A program made the position numbers and the translations under genes. Positions 1-10,729 of a stretch of DNA of 64,000 nucleotides are shown one piece after another (the stretch's first letter is position 1; each line of letters opens with the position of its first letter). A model generated the notes under the pieces. It was not told where the DNA came from and did not search any database. It was given only the letters and a program-made list of their open reading frames with translations. The stretch comes from Aspidapion aeneum (Eukaryota; Arthropoda; Insecta; Coleoptera; Brentidae): positions 8,057,477 to 8,121,476 of the forward strand of contig OY755045.1 in NCBI GenBank assembly GCA_963576565.1. Direction: 5' to 3'.

Positions 1-299
1 TTTAGGCTTGGGGAGGCGGACCCCGAGTTTTGGTTGTTGGCACTAGATGGCATACTAGGTCAACTTCTTATCGACATCGAAATAAGTATGGATCTGAAAA
101 AGTTGTAAAAAAATTAAATATTGAGTTTAATACATGTCATTTTCAAAAAAATATGATCATCCCATAAGAAAAATACCAAAAGTGACACAAAAGCAAATTT
201 AACAGTTGAATGCTTATCAGAAAATTAAATTTTCCTATAAATAAAATGTTTATAAGCCACGTTTCAAAATGAACATTTTTAAAAACGGCTTGCTAAAAT
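1..299. other. AT-rich intergenic sequence
   Basis: No gene or intact repeat is visible. The first 25 or so bases (GGCTTGGGGAGGCGG followed by a C-rich stretch) resemble the G-rich end of the small insert at 61419-61573, so the window may begin inside a related repeat end. Confidence 0.4.
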
Positions 300-617
300 T
301 CGTACAATACGTTTTTTTGAATCTTAACTCAGGGTGTGGCAATACTGCAACTCGGTGCTTTTGTTTATAAATTGTATAGTTTTTTAAATATGAATTTTCA
401 AAGTTTGGCCATATTGGTCTTATGGGTTTTTCTACCCTAAAAATCGCTAAATGACGTTTTTTCGTATCTTAAGTCAGGGTGTGGTTTTTTCGCATCTCTA
501 TTCCCCACCATAATTTGCTTTTGTTGATAAACTGTATAGGTTTTGGAATATTAATTTTCAAAGTTTGGCCATATTGGTATTATGGGTTTCTCTGCCCTAA
601 AATTCGTTAAATGACGA
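300..617 (-). repeat. Two diverged units of the 169-bp satellite, inverted
   Basis: Read on the minus strand, this segment contains two consecutive copies of the unit found in the array at 49.8-52.1 kb. Shared landmarks are a motif for taking up the name CGTCATTTAGCGA, then TTTTAGGGTAG, then CCCATAAGACCAA, a TATGGCCAA block, GTTTATCAACAAAAGCACCG and the CACCCTGAGTT block. Units here are more diverged than those in the array, with small deletions in the GGTGGGGCCACAGAGATGCG part. It is an outlying block in opposite orientation about 50 kb from the main array. Confidence 0.85.
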
Positions 618-1120
618 ATGAAAAGTTTAGGCCAAGCAATTTCTATTCAATTTTGTGTTATTTACTATAAAATAATAATGGCAAAAAAAATCAGGATGTT
701 CTTGTTTTTTCTTTAATTGTTGTATTAAAGTAAAGAAAAAAACAGTTTGCATGATCTTACATTTTGCAATAATAACATAAAAACGTGAGCTCTGATGGTA
801 CTTATTATAAGTCAGTGAAGATATTGCATAAAATTGTTGAAAAATAAATAATAATTTTAAATTGCTCTTGGTTTAATTTAATTTTTTTATTAATCAATGC
901 TTAATCCACTTTTAACTGACTTTTAACTTTTCTTAAATTAAGAAAAAATAACGACAAAACATTTTGTGTGAGCTAATGAAGCGGCTATGAAAAATTAAGG
1001 ATCACTATACATTAAAAAAAAATTGTTCTGCAAGAATATAGTAAAAACATTCCCAAAACCGGCTTTATTTAAAAAAAAAATATTCCACATTCAATATTTT
1101 AAAGACAATCAGCTGTGTCG
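618..1120. other. AT-rich intergenic sequence
   Basis: No reading frame or repeat structure worth calling. Homopolymer A and T runs dominate. Confidence 0.5.
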
Positions 1121-1174
1121 TGACGTCAGCAACCCTGCTCTAGCCATTGCTGCGCGGGCTGGGAAGGTATAAAA
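1121..1174 (+). promoter_or_regulatory. Possible core promoter: CRE palindrome plus TATA box
   Basis: A perfect cAMP-response-element palindrome TGACGTCA (1121-1128) lies 40 bp upstream of GGTATAAAA (1166-1174), with a GC-richer spacer (GCTGCGCGGGCTGGG). That is a promoter-like arrangement inside AT-rich DNA. No reading frame follows; the TATA box abuts a small MITE. Chance or a relic promoter inside a transposon are equally possible. Confidence 0.25.
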
Positions 1175-1322
1175 GGGACTGTCCTTAAATTACCTAACGG
1201 GGTAGGGGGGGTTTGGCTTTGCGTTACACTCAATGTGATTTTAATGTGTTTTTTCTTGAAAATGCGTTACGAACAAACGAAAAATCCTAAATTTTTGCGT
1301 TAGGTAATTTAAGGACGTTCCC
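1175..1322. mobile_element. MITE with GGGAC...GTCCC-type terminal inverted repeats
   Basis: A 148-bp element. The left end reads GGGACTGTCCTTAAATTACC and the right end is its near-perfect inverse (GGTAATTTAAGGACGTTCCC). The repeat continues inward through CTAACG/CGTTAG. The interior is non-coding. An AAA on both sides could be a 3-bp target duplication but is not convincing in A-rich DNA. GGG-type ends would fit PIF/Harbinger-like or related non-autonomous elements; the superfamily is not settled. Confidence 0.8.
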
Positions 1323-2472
1323 AAAGTACATAGACTTTTAGCTAAATATTAAAAAAGCTTTGCCGACAGCACAAAAACAAGCTTATAAAACAAGAAAAAA
1401 ACAGTAATGTACTCTTATACCGGTACAAAAAAAGTCATAAAAAGAAAACAGAAAAGTAATAAAATCCAGTGCCAACAAACATAAACCTATAAAATACACA
1501 AGCGTAGGTAACAGGAGGCTTTAAGCCCCCTCCCCCTAGAATTAAAAAAAATACCAAGTAATTTGTAATTAAGTTTTATATAAAGAAAATGTTAAAGATT
1601 GGTTCTTTAACATTTTTTCAACAAAAATAAAAAATTGGGTACGACCAAATATGTTAGAGGGCAAATTTTAATTCGCAGACGCAAAATTTCAAGTGCGCAT
1701 GCGTGTGTTTCGTCAGGTAGACACACAGCTGCTGTGTGGATTGTCGCGATATTGGTTGTTTGTGTTCCGATGTCTTGCGTTTGTCGTGTAAAATTATGAT
1801 TTTTTATGTGAAAAATGGGAAATAATTCACTTAAAAGTGTTGCTAATAAAGTTAGGAGTGGTTTATAGATGCCATTAAACACTATTTATGGTGTCCACAA
1901 TAAATCTGCACAATTAATTTTAGAAAAACTACAATTTTATTCTACAATTTGATAAATTTTCACCCAATCAACTAGTTTTTAGAAATAAATAATAGACATA
2001 ATCCTAAATTTTTGACAATTGTCAAATAATATAGTGACGTAACAGAGTATGTTCCAAAACCACCAAAACTGACGCATGCGCGGTAACCGAAATCCTGTCT
2101 ACCCGAAAAAGAAACATTAAGAATTAAATAGGGGTCCTGGCATCATGCATCGCGATATATTTATACTCTAATGTATTTGGGTACGACACTGCAATGTATA
2201 GGAGCTTAATCGGTACGAGCAAATTTAGAACTAATTATAAGATCATTATGACCATTATTACTGCGTTTGGGAACTAGTCGAAAACAGGTGCATGAAATAT
2301 TATTTTGCAGGACGGTTATCAAAAGGAGTAAGTCACAATATAGCAGCGCAGCGGCTGCTCCTCCATAAAGATATTTGGTCAATGACCTCCCAAAATATTG
2401 GCTCTAATAATGAACATAATTTAATTAAAACTATTATTTTTTAATATAGAAATAAAATAAACAAATAGGTAA
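1323..2472. other. Intergenic sequence without recognised genes
   Basis: An open minus-strand frame of 91 codons at 1607-1882 has no recognisable domain and is judged fortuitous. The rest is AT-rich and featureless. Confidence 0.5.
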
Positions 2473-2968
2473 TATCACATATATTATCAATCAATGCATA
2501 AACGGACATCCAGTACCTGATGATTGGAAAATTTCATTCATATCCTTATTACATAAAAAAGGAAACAAGCTGGATTGCAACAATTACAGAGGAATTGTAG
2601 TAACCAGTACTCTAAGTAGACTGTAGGGTAGGATTCTTAGAGATCTAATAGAGAATGATTTTCATGAACCTAAAGAAGAGCAAAGTGGGTTTCGTGCAGA
2701 CAGATCTTGTAGTGATAATGTTTTTTGTCTTAAACAAGTACAGTCGAACCTCTCTAACTCGAACCTTTTAAGTGGTCCCTGCACTTTTTACATGTATTTT
2801 AACCTATGTAACTCGAGTTTCTATATCTCGAACTCTCCATAACCCGAACTGTTTTGGTTGTCCCTTCAGGTTCGAGTTATAGAGGTTCGACTGTAATTAA
2901 GAAAAGGAGTGTTAGAAATATAGAGACTCATGTTACATTTGTGGACCTACAAAAATATATGATACATT
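2473..2968 (+). mobile_element. LINE-A fragment (copy 1), RT region, split by a MITE
   Basis: Matches the fuller LINE-A copy at 23690-25196 from the segment encoding INQCINGHPVP-DWK through NNYRG and the EEQSGFRA block, ending at the VDLQK block. It is truncated on both sides and carries stop codons, for example TAG after the SRL codons. A 153-bp MITE sits inside. A non-LTR retrotransposon remnant of an RTE-like type; clade assignment is tentative. Confidence 0.85.
2741..2893. mobile_element. TA-flanked MITE (Tc1/mariner-pogo type) inserted in LINE-A
   Basis: 153 bp with long terminal inverted repeats beginning CAGTCGAACCTCT on the left and, inverted, CAGTCGAACCTCTATAACTC on the right. TA dinucleotides flank it (2739-2740 and 2894-2895). 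The homologous sequence of another LINE-A copy at 24048-24063 shows the uninterrupted site (CAAGTAATTG), so both boundaries and the TA duplication are directly verified within the window. CAG ends plus TA duplication fit the Tc1/mariner superfamily, probably pogo/Tigger-like. Confidence 0.92.
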
Positions 2969-3035
2969 ATAAAACTACTTGATTTTTCCCAAATGTTTTA
3001 CTTTTACAATAAAAGTAATTTAAGTATGTCATAAA

Positions 3036-3180
3036 ATGAGAAGAATGCTAGAAATATCAAAAAAATGTCAAAAATATCAAAAAACGTCAAAAATATCTAA
3101 GATGACTAAGAATTTAAGAAAATTTCAAAAAATGTCAAAAAATGTTAAATATGTCAAAAATGTTTACAAAATGTTCAACC
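3036..3180 (+). repeat. Low-complexity ATGTCAAAAATATC run
   Basis: Irregular repetition of AAAAATGTCAAAAATAT-like words. A 67-codon open frame (3036-3239) is a by-product of this Lys-rich low complexity and shows no domain. Confidence 0.6.
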
Positions 3181-3360
3181 TGAAAGGTTTTATTTTTGGA
3201 ATATTATTGTATGTAAATATGTTCTACTTATATACCTAACTTGCATTTATTTATTTTTTCTGAACTGAAAGGTAAAGAGATAATTTTTTATACGACTATC
3301 TTGTAAAAGGGGGTTTTGCGCACGGAGAACACGATTTGAAAATGGCATTTTGGGCACGCT

Positions 3361-3382
3361 GTGTGCAAAACGTTTTGCACAC
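3361..3382. repeat. Perfect 22-bp palindrome
   Basis: Half-site GTGTGCAAAAC followed directly by its exact inverse complement. It lies among related words (TTTTGCGCACG, TTTTGCACAC) repeated at 3313-3425. Function unknown. Confidence 0.8.
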
Positions 3383-3650
3383 ACTTATGTCATTTTTGCG
3401 CACGCCTATGTCATTTCTGCATACGGGTCTCCCGTCATTGTGATTTTTGTTGTTGTCACCCATCAATATAAGTTGGCTTAGTTCCGTAGCAACCGTCACT
3501 GCTCGTATGTTTTGTTGATTAGATACGTCAAAAAATTGTTGAATTTTTAAAGTTTTGTTGTAAAAATGTCGGAAATAAAAACAAGTTAAATTAAAATTTG
3601 ATTTTTCTTTCTTTATTAGCAGTCGTATAAAAAAATATTGTAAAAAACTC

Positions 3651-3706
3651 GTTTGAAAACCTCTTTGCAAACTATCTCGATCGTGTGCAAAGAGTCGTTT
3701 TCAAAC
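3651..3706. repeat. Strong 56-nt hairpin
   Basis: GTTTGAAAAC then CTCTTTGCA on the left pair with TGCAAAGAG then GTTTTCAAAC on the right, around a loop of about 14-16 nt. No U-tract termination signal or adjacent coding region; probably part of an unrecognised foldback remnant. Confidence 0.7.
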
Positions 3707-3739
3707 CTTGTTGTTTAAATAACTATTATTACACAATAA

Positions 3740-4135
3740 GCTGCAAAAGTGACCCAGCCTGAAAGGCAGAAGAGCTTCGTAGGTCACGGATGGTTTGTTT
3801 CTTTTTATTTGCAATCGATCTTCTTATTGATCGATATGTATAGCAGTTTATATTCGCCTGCTCTTGTTCTAGTTTCTCTCGTATCTCAGTAGATGGCGCT
3901 TTTTCTTTTTCTCATTATTTACATAGGATTAGAGACAAAACCGTCTAATTAACTTCACAAGGGTGTCACATTGGCCAAGCAGTGTTCTGAGGAGTTCCAT
4001 TAACAATGAAACAGTTAACTGTCAATACGTATTAGTAGTTCTTGGACCCCCGTGAGGTTAAGCTTTCAAGCTACCCACGGAAAAATATGAGAGAAACATA
4101 AACTCCTTTTTACCCGATTAGCCACGAAACTTGTT
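3740..4135 (-). repeat. Dispersed repeat E, copy 1
   Basis: On the minus strand it matches copies at 18580-19052 and 26228-26693: start GTTTCGTGGCTAATCGGG, then TTTTTCCGTGGGTAGC, TGAAAGCTTAACCTCACGGG, GACAGTTAACTGTTTC, a GCGCCATCTAC-GAGATACGAGAG block, and CCGTGACCTACGA-AGC with the TTTCAGGC end. It is non-coding and unclassified; no tRNA-like head or poly(A) tail was seen. Confidence 0.8.
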
Positions 4136-5621
4136 TGAAATCTACAACGTATTGATCCTTTTGGTATCAGTCCTCCTGAAGTCTAAATAGTTTTAAATAT
4201 ACGTTGCATGAAAGAGCGCAAAAAATCTTAGTACCCATCGCTAATGATGCTCCTTTTAATCGACAAGTAATCATACTTAACCCAAAAATTATTTTCCCAG
4301 GTTTTTTGTCAATAACTTGTGGGTACTATAAGATGTTTATAGACCCACGTAACTCTTTTAAACCTTAAATATCACATATTATTTCGCCTACATTAATTTC
4401 TACTCTTTTAGAAGGTAATTTTTTTTATTTGATCAAGAATAATTAAATTTTTGAGCAAGATAACTTAAATTTTAAAAATTGTTTTTGTTGGGTAGATTTT
4501 AGGGTAATAATTTTAGTTGTTACTGCAATTTTGATTATGCATAATATAGTCTAGCTTTGTAGTTATCTAAAGATTCGTAAAAGTTATTACACTACAAGGA
4601 GTAGTAGATCAATAGTAGTAGTAGTAGTGGGAAGACCATTTTTTGGTCTAGCGACTAGGCACACAGCGCGCCCTTTTCGCAAAATTCCGATTTTTCCGTA
4701 CACCATATATCAAACTGTGCCCCTTAGGATGCAAGTTTTCTTTCTCTAAAGCCCGGTCTAGACATAACATTTTACCTTACGTCTTGCCTGTCAGTCAAAA
4801 GGGTCAAGTATGACGGTTGAAAGACTAGCGTACACACTTGAGAGTTTTAACGTACGTTTTTAGATCAGTTTTTAATACACCATGGAAGAAGCACTGCTTT
4901 TGTCAATAATGTTTTTTGTTTTAAATGTCTATGACTTAACCGTTTCAGTAGCTAAACATAGTTTTTTAACCAGTTTTTTAAAATGTTGTGCTGACTTAGT
5001 TTGGTAATGTCCCCAGAAGATGTAAATTTCTGCTTACGAAACATGTCGGGACTATTTGTTTAAAACAAATTAAAAATTAGTGGAGGAAGACAATAACCTG
5101 TTTGATTTCCTAAAAAATATCTTATCTAATGTCGGACGTTTCGTATACCAACTTCTAAGTTGCACTCGAAAGGAATTAAAATTGTATGCACTACCACAAG
5201 AAATGCCGCTAAAAGTGATGTTTTCCCAGAAACAAAGCCTCTACCGATCAGTTCAACAGGTCCGACTTCACTCCTGTTCAGTTCAGGCAAAACGTACGTT
5301 TTATTGTCTACACGAAAGGTTTTGCCTGATCAAGAGGACTTAATTTTACCTGGCACCTCTTTGTCGAGGGCAGGGATCTTTATTCTGCGTAGCGTAGTAT
5401 CTAACATTGCTATCGTCCTAGCAGAACTTGGCTATAGACAATAGACTTCTTTCCTTTTCCGTGCAACATTCGTGGTCGTCGTGAGTTGACTGTAGGAGAT
5501 TTATGCTGGCGCCATCCCGGTACCGACTACACAGCACTTATAGCAGGCTCCTGGGTTATTATTCCTGGTTCCTCGACTGGCTACGTGTCGGTTCCTGAAC
5601 ATCACCTGCGTATGTTCAAAC
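4136..5621. other. Intergenic; GTA microsatellite, no recognised gene
   Basis: A short GTA-repeat tract lies at about 4599-4629. Two overlapping open frames (5080-5343 and 5160-5444) carry no recognisable domain and disagree in frame, so I do not call a gene. The stretch from about 5470 is GC-richer and leads into the R1-like duplicate. Confidence 0.45.
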
Positions 5622-5815
5622 TTATATTTTTTGCGTGAATCGCATCGCATGCTTGTTCGATGACGGCTGTTGAACTCTGAAAAGGAAGACCGCGACAGGG
5701 CGACGGATTTTTTTTTGTTTTTGCATCGTTCGAGACGCGAGCCTGGTACCTTCCGCATGTGAAACCGAAGATCATACCACGTCACTACCGTGCCGCCTTG
5801 AGTAGTAAGTAAAGT

Positions 5816-6304
5816 AACACCGCCTATTGACCTTGTAACAGAAGAAAGATTATTTTTAGAAAGAAACAACAACACAGAAGAACAGAAAGAGAGAGCTAAA
5901 AAGGTTACACTTAAAAAATGGCAAGAAACTAATACCAAATGTAAAACGATGGATGGAATGTAATCATAGATATGTCAATTATCAAATAACGCAGATTTTA
6001 ACAGATCATGGGTGCTTTAAAGTATACAAAACGCATAGGAAAAACAATAAGCGATAGATGTATGTACTCTATGGGCATAGACGACGCAAATCATACACTG
6101 ATTCATTGCCCAAAGTTTAGAGAAAAACGAAACATTATGCTAGAAGCCTTACATATGGACCAAGGAAACGTACTACCAGAACAAATCATAAATGAGATGC
6201 TAAAAAACAAAGATAATTGGAAGGTAGGTAACCAATTTATCAAAGAAATAATGGATAATAAAAGTAAGGATGAACACTCAGAACAAACAATAATACTTGA
6301 GTAA
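5816..6304 (+). pseudogene. R1-like LINE ORF2 C-terminus, copy 1 (41-bp deletion)
   Basis: Encodes the C-terminal part of a non-LTR retrotransposon polyprotein. After a helical Lys/Glu-rich stretch, the last ~98 codons contain a zinc-knuckle-like pattern with C-x2-C replaced by C-x2-S (RCMYS), then HTLIHCPKF, the arrangement seen in R1-clade elements near the end of ORF2. Compared with copy 2 it lacks 41 bp around position 5925 and has a one-base frameshift near 6030 (AAAAC where AAAC is expected). It is a 5'-truncated dead fragment. R1 clade is inferred from the C-terminal motif layout only. Confidence 0.7.
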
Positions 6305-6531
6305 AATAGAAATTGTTTGATACCAAACGGCTATTATATTTTTTGCGTGAATCGCATCGCATGCTTGTTCGATGACGGCTGTTGAACGCTGAAAAGGAAG
6401 ACGGCGACAGGGCGACGGATTTTTTTTTGTTTTTGCATCGTTCGAGACGCGAGCCTGGTACCTTCTGCATGTGAATCCGAAGATCATACCACGTCACTAC
6501 CGTGCCGCCTTGAGTAGTAAGTAAAGTAACA

Positions 6532-7057
6532 CCGCCTATTGACCTTGTAACAGAAGAAAGATTATTTTTAGAAAGAAACAACAACACAGAAGAACAGAAA
6601 GAGAGAGCTAAAAAGGTTACACTTGAAAAATGGCAAGAAAGGTGGGAAAAAGAAACCGGAAAAGCTGTTTGGACAAAGAGACTAATACCAAATGTAAAAC
6701 GATGGATGGAATGTAATCATAGATATGTCAATTATCAAATAACGCAGATTTTAACAAATCATGGGTGTTTTAAAGTATACAAAACGCATAGGAAAAACAA
6801 TAAGCGATAGATGTATGTACTGTATGAGCATAGACGACGCAAATCATACACTGATTCACTGCCCAAAGTTTAGAGAAAAACGAAACATTATGCTAGAAGC
6901 CTTACATATGGACCAAGGAAACGTACTACCAGAACAAATCATAAATGAGATGCTAAAAAACAAAGATAATTGGAAGGTAGGTAACCAATTTATCAAAGAA
7001 ATAATGGATAATAAAAGTAAGGATGAACACTCAGAACAAACAATAATACTAGAGTAA
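6532..7057 (+). pseudogene. R1-like LINE ORF2 C-terminus, copy 2
   Basis: The better copy. It reads WEKETGKAVWTKRLIPNV, then NYQITQILTNHGCF, and after a +1 frameshift at about 6784 RIGKTISDRCMYC with HTLIHCPKFREKRN. The W...RLIPNV...LT-HGCF...C-x2-C...H-x4-C series is the usual C-terminus of R1-clade LINEs. Stop codon TAA at 7055-7057, followed by a short 3' sequence. No reverse transcriptase domain remains. Confidence 0.75.
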
Positions 7058-7083
7058 AATAGAAATTGTTTGATACCAAACGG

Positions 7084-8474
7084 CTTGATAGTATTGAAGT
7101 ATTGCTAGAAGTCTCCAAAAGAAGTTTTAGTCAGTAATGAGAGTAAAGGAGCACGACAAAATAAAGTAACAAAGAGAAATTAGATGATATGCACGAACTC
7201 CTAATCGCCAGAGCGGAAGGGAGATGTAGTGACTACACAGAAAGACTGCTGTGCCACCTGATGTAATGTTTAGAAAACGGTTCCGGGGGCACATGCATTT
7301 CAAAGGGACCACTTGTTTTCAGTGCTTGCACTGACTACGCCCTTAACAAAAAAAAAAGTAAGTAAAGTAAGTGGTGTTTCAGTAATTCATTTGAGTTTAT
7401 CAAGTACCTGTTAAAGCGTTTGTAGCTTACAAAATCATAAATTTTAACATGCTCAAATTAGAGCAAGTTAAGCTTCAGTGGTTTACTTTTACCTTATTAC
7501 TCTTCTTTATACATTTTACGTCAAATTTCTATAATCGTTGTTCTTTTCAGGATACCATCCTGCACGCTAAAAAATTTTGTCTACCATGAAAACACGTTAT
7601 TTTCTTAAATATATTGTTTTACCTTAAAACAATTTGTTTTCAATTAAAATATTTCCTTTTAGTTCAACGCAGCGTTTAATCTTGAAATGAGACTTTATTT
7701 TTCTTCTTTAATTATTTTGATTCAGTATACTCCATTTTGTAACAAAGCAAATTGTCTTCATATATGTAATATTTTGCTTCCAGAAAAAACGGTGCCTCAG
7801 ATTAATTCAGTTCCAATTTATAATAAAACAATTTCTGTTACACATTAAAATAAAAGGCAAGACATTTTTTGTGCTATATCAAGAAAATATTCTCTTGGTG
7901 AATAGGAAAGCACAAATTATTTTACTTAAAAGCAATTTGCTTTGATCTAAGACAATTTTTTTTAACGTGTGATGGTTTTATACTTTATTTACCGCTCTCT
8001 GAAAAGCAGATGAAAATCGGGGTGAAAATGTTGGACTTCACACCGTAATGTATACATAACAGTGACAGAACTATTACCAGAACGCCGCTGAGATTTGTTT
8101 CAAAAGTGATGCATGTGATCTCATATGGAAGATAGCAGCTAAATAAATATTTTCTTTTATTCTGACTTGAAACCTGTGCATTTATATCTGTTTTTTGCTC
8201 TGCATTATTCTCTTTAAACTATTATCTAAGTAAAGAATCAGCTTTCATAAGGTTCAACACCAAATATCACGATCTGATTTACAAGTGGATTGACATTAAA
8301 ATCAATTAACTTGCCTGGGGTAATCAATCCATCACTTTAGTAAACTTCTAAGCCACAGTACAATTTATCAAACCAGCTATTGTATTATTAACAGGAGGCA
8401 GTTTTTTGTTGTATTAACAGGAGGCAGTTTTTTGTTGTCATAGGTTAAAATTAAGTTATTTTATATTTTTCTTT
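7084..8474. other. AT-rich intergenic sequence
   Basis: No gene recognised. A GTAAGTAAAGTAAG tract near 7360 resembles the GTAGTAAGTAAAGTAAC segments in the R1-like duplicates and may be a 3'-tail or target remnant. Confidence 0.4.
8386..8437. repeat. 26-bp direct duplication
   Basis: Two adjacent exact copies of a 26-bp word beginning ATTAACAGGAGGCAG and continuing TTTTTTGTTGT. Confidence 0.85.
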
Positions 8475-10200
8475 TTTGAATTTTTGAATATCTTAGTATG
8501 TCACCGTGTATCAATGTTTCAATTTTTCAATTTTTCAATTTTTCAATTTTTCAATTTTTCAATTTTTCAATTTTTCAATTTTTCAATTTTTCAATTTTTC
8601 AATTTTTCAATTTTTCAATTTTTCAATTTTTCAATTTTTCAATTTTCTCAATTTTTCAATTTTCTCAATTTTTCAATTTTTCAATTTTTCAATTTTTCAA
8701 ATTTTTCAATTTTTCAATTTATCAATTCTTCAGTTTTTCAATTTTTCAATTTTTCAATTTTTCAATTTTTCAATTTTTCAATTTTTCAATTTTTCAATTT
8801 TTCAATTTTTCAATTTTTCAATTTTTCAATTTTTCAATTTTTCAATTTTTCAATTTTTCAATTTTTCAATTTTTCAATTTTTCAATTTTTCAATTTTTCA
8901 ATTTTTCAATTTTTCAATTTTTCAATTTTTCAATTTTTCAATTTTTCAATTTTTCAATTTTTCAATTTTTCAATTTTTCAATTTTTCAATTTTTCAAGTT
9001 TTCAATTTTTCAATTTTTCAATTTTTCAATTTTTCAATTTTTCAATTTTTCAATTTTTCAATTTTTCAATTTTTCAATTTTTCAATTTTTCAATTTTTCA
9101 ATTTTTCAATTTTTCAATTTTTCAATTTTTCAATTTTTCAATTTTTCAATTTTTCAATTTTTCAATTTTTCAATTTTTCAATTTTTCAGTTTTTCAATTT
9201 TTTCAATTTTTCAATTTTTCAATTTTTCAATTTTTCAATTTTTCAATTATTCAATTTTTCAATTTTTCAATTTTTCAATTTTTCAATTTTTCAATTTTTC
9301 AATTTTTCAATTTTTCAATTTTTCAATTTTTCAATTTTTCAATTTTTCAAATTTTTCAATTTTTCAATTTTTCAATTTATCAATTCTTCAGTTTTTAAAT
9401 TTTTCAATTTTTAAAATTTTCCATTTTACAATTTTTAAATTTTTCCATTTTTCAATTTTTCTGTTTTGAATTTTTGAATATCTTAGTATGTCACCGTGTT
9501 TCAATGTTTCAATTTTTCAATTTTTCAATTTTTCAATTTTTCAATTTTTCAATTTTTCAATTTTTCAATTTTTCAATTTTTCAATTTTTCAATTTTTCAA
9601 TTTTTCAATTTTTCAATTTTTCAATTTTTCAATTTTTCAATTTTTCAATTTTTCAATTTTCTCAATTTTTCAATTTTTTAATTTTTCAATTTTTCAATTT
9701 TTCAATTTTTCAATTTTTCAATTTTTCAATTTTTCAATTTTTCAATTTTTCAATTTTTCAATTTTTCAATTTTTCAATTTTTCAATTTTTCAATTTTTCA
9801 ATTTTTCAATTTTTCAATTTTTCAATTTTTCAATTTTTCAATTTTTCAATTTTTCAATTTTTCAATTTTTCAATTTTTCAATTTTTCAATTTTTCAATTT
9901 TTCAATTTTTCAATTTTTCAATTTTTCAATTTTTCAATTTTTCAATTTTTCAATTATTTGATTTTTCAATTTTTCAATTTTTTAATTTTTCAATTTTTCA
10001 ATTTTTCAATTTTTCAATTTTTCAATTTTTCAATTTTTCAATTTTTCAATTTTTCAATTTTTCAATTTTTCAATTTTTCAACTTTTCAATTTTTCAATTT
10101 ATCAATTCTTCAGTTTTAAATTTTTCAATTTTTAAAATTTTCCATTTTTCAATTTTTAAATTTTTCCATTTTTCAATTTTTCTGTTTCAATTTTTCAACT
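8475..10200. repeat. 8-bp satellite (TTTTTCAA)n with 990-bp higher-order units
   Basis: About 1.7 kb of near-perfect TTTTTCAA repeats. Two higher-order blocks (8477-9466; 9467-10196) each open with the same unique leader (GAATTTTTGAATATCTTAG then TATGTCACCGTGT) and close with the same degenerate trailer (TTTATCAATTCTTCAG then TTTTAAATTTTTCCATTT words). The leader offset is exactly 990 bp. Because 8 is not a multiple of 3 and the unit has no stop in any plus frame, all three frames stay open and encode the same FSIFQFFN cycle; these are not genes. Confidence 0.97.
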
Positions 10201-10725
10201 TAATCAACTGTAATTTACAAGTTTTCCCTTTTTACATTATTTTTTTTCTCTATATCAATTCAGTTTCTACCTAGTAATTTGGATTGGAGAATCCTGTGTC
10301 AGCATTCAATACTCCGTTAAAAAATTGGAGCGAAATAAAAAATGAATGCCTTCGATGGTACCCGATGATGGAGCAGCGCCGCGTTCCGATGGTGGTACCG
10401 CGATGTTCACACGAAAAATCGTGAACGGGAGTAAAAGTTGAAAAGTAAAACTCGGCTCGAACTTGTCAGTTTAATTGAATCCTGGTCAAGGTACCACACG
10501 ATTTGTTTAGTACCTACCTACGCTATGCATACCTTGATGGTGGTACCTTAGCATGGTGCCCTTGATTGCTCTGCATTCAACTATTCATCAATCAATGCTA
10601 ACTTAAGCTATGCAAGTTTACTTGCTTCATATATGAATGAATGATGGGAAAAACGCAAAAAATGTGTTTAAAAGAATGTATGGACTCATCTCCTTGAATG
10701 TTAACATTTGTTAAAATTAAATAGG
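10201..10725. other. Single-copy-looking spacer with GGTACC words
   Basis: Base composition is more balanced than around it. Several GGTACC or GATGGTACC words occur (about 10356-10560), reminiscent of the GGTACCATC run at 56946-57000. No gene recognised. Confidence 0.4.
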
Positions 10726-10729
10726 TGTA

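Larger units (their letters stand above)
5622..7083 (+). repeat. Tandem duplication of an R1-like LINE 3' region
   Basis: Two head-to-tail units (5622-6337 and 6338-7083) are almost identical. Each starts ATATTTTTTGCGTGAATCGC, continues through GACGGCTGTTGAAC and GTACC-TTC, and ends GATACCAAACGGCT. Unit 1 lacks 41 bp present in unit 2 (6634-6674 area). Both share the same frameshift in the coding part, so duplication followed inactivation. Confidence 0.9.

Noticed and set aside
1607..1882. 91-codon minus-strand frame
   Set aside because: No domain, and length expected by chance in this composition.
2500..2540. Hammerhead-ribozyme-like CTGATGA followed by GAAA
   Set aside because: Lies in LINE-A coding sequence encoding VPDDWK; no flanking stems of a hammerhead were found.
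5080..5444. Overlapping open frames that might be a gene
   Set aside because: Neither has a recognisable domain, they use different frames of the same DNA, and no promoter or splice context is evident.
8484..10274. Six long open frames encoding Phe/Ser/Ile/Gln/Asn repeats
   Set aside because: They are translations of the TTTTTCAA satellite in all three plus frames, with no promoter, domain or frame preference.
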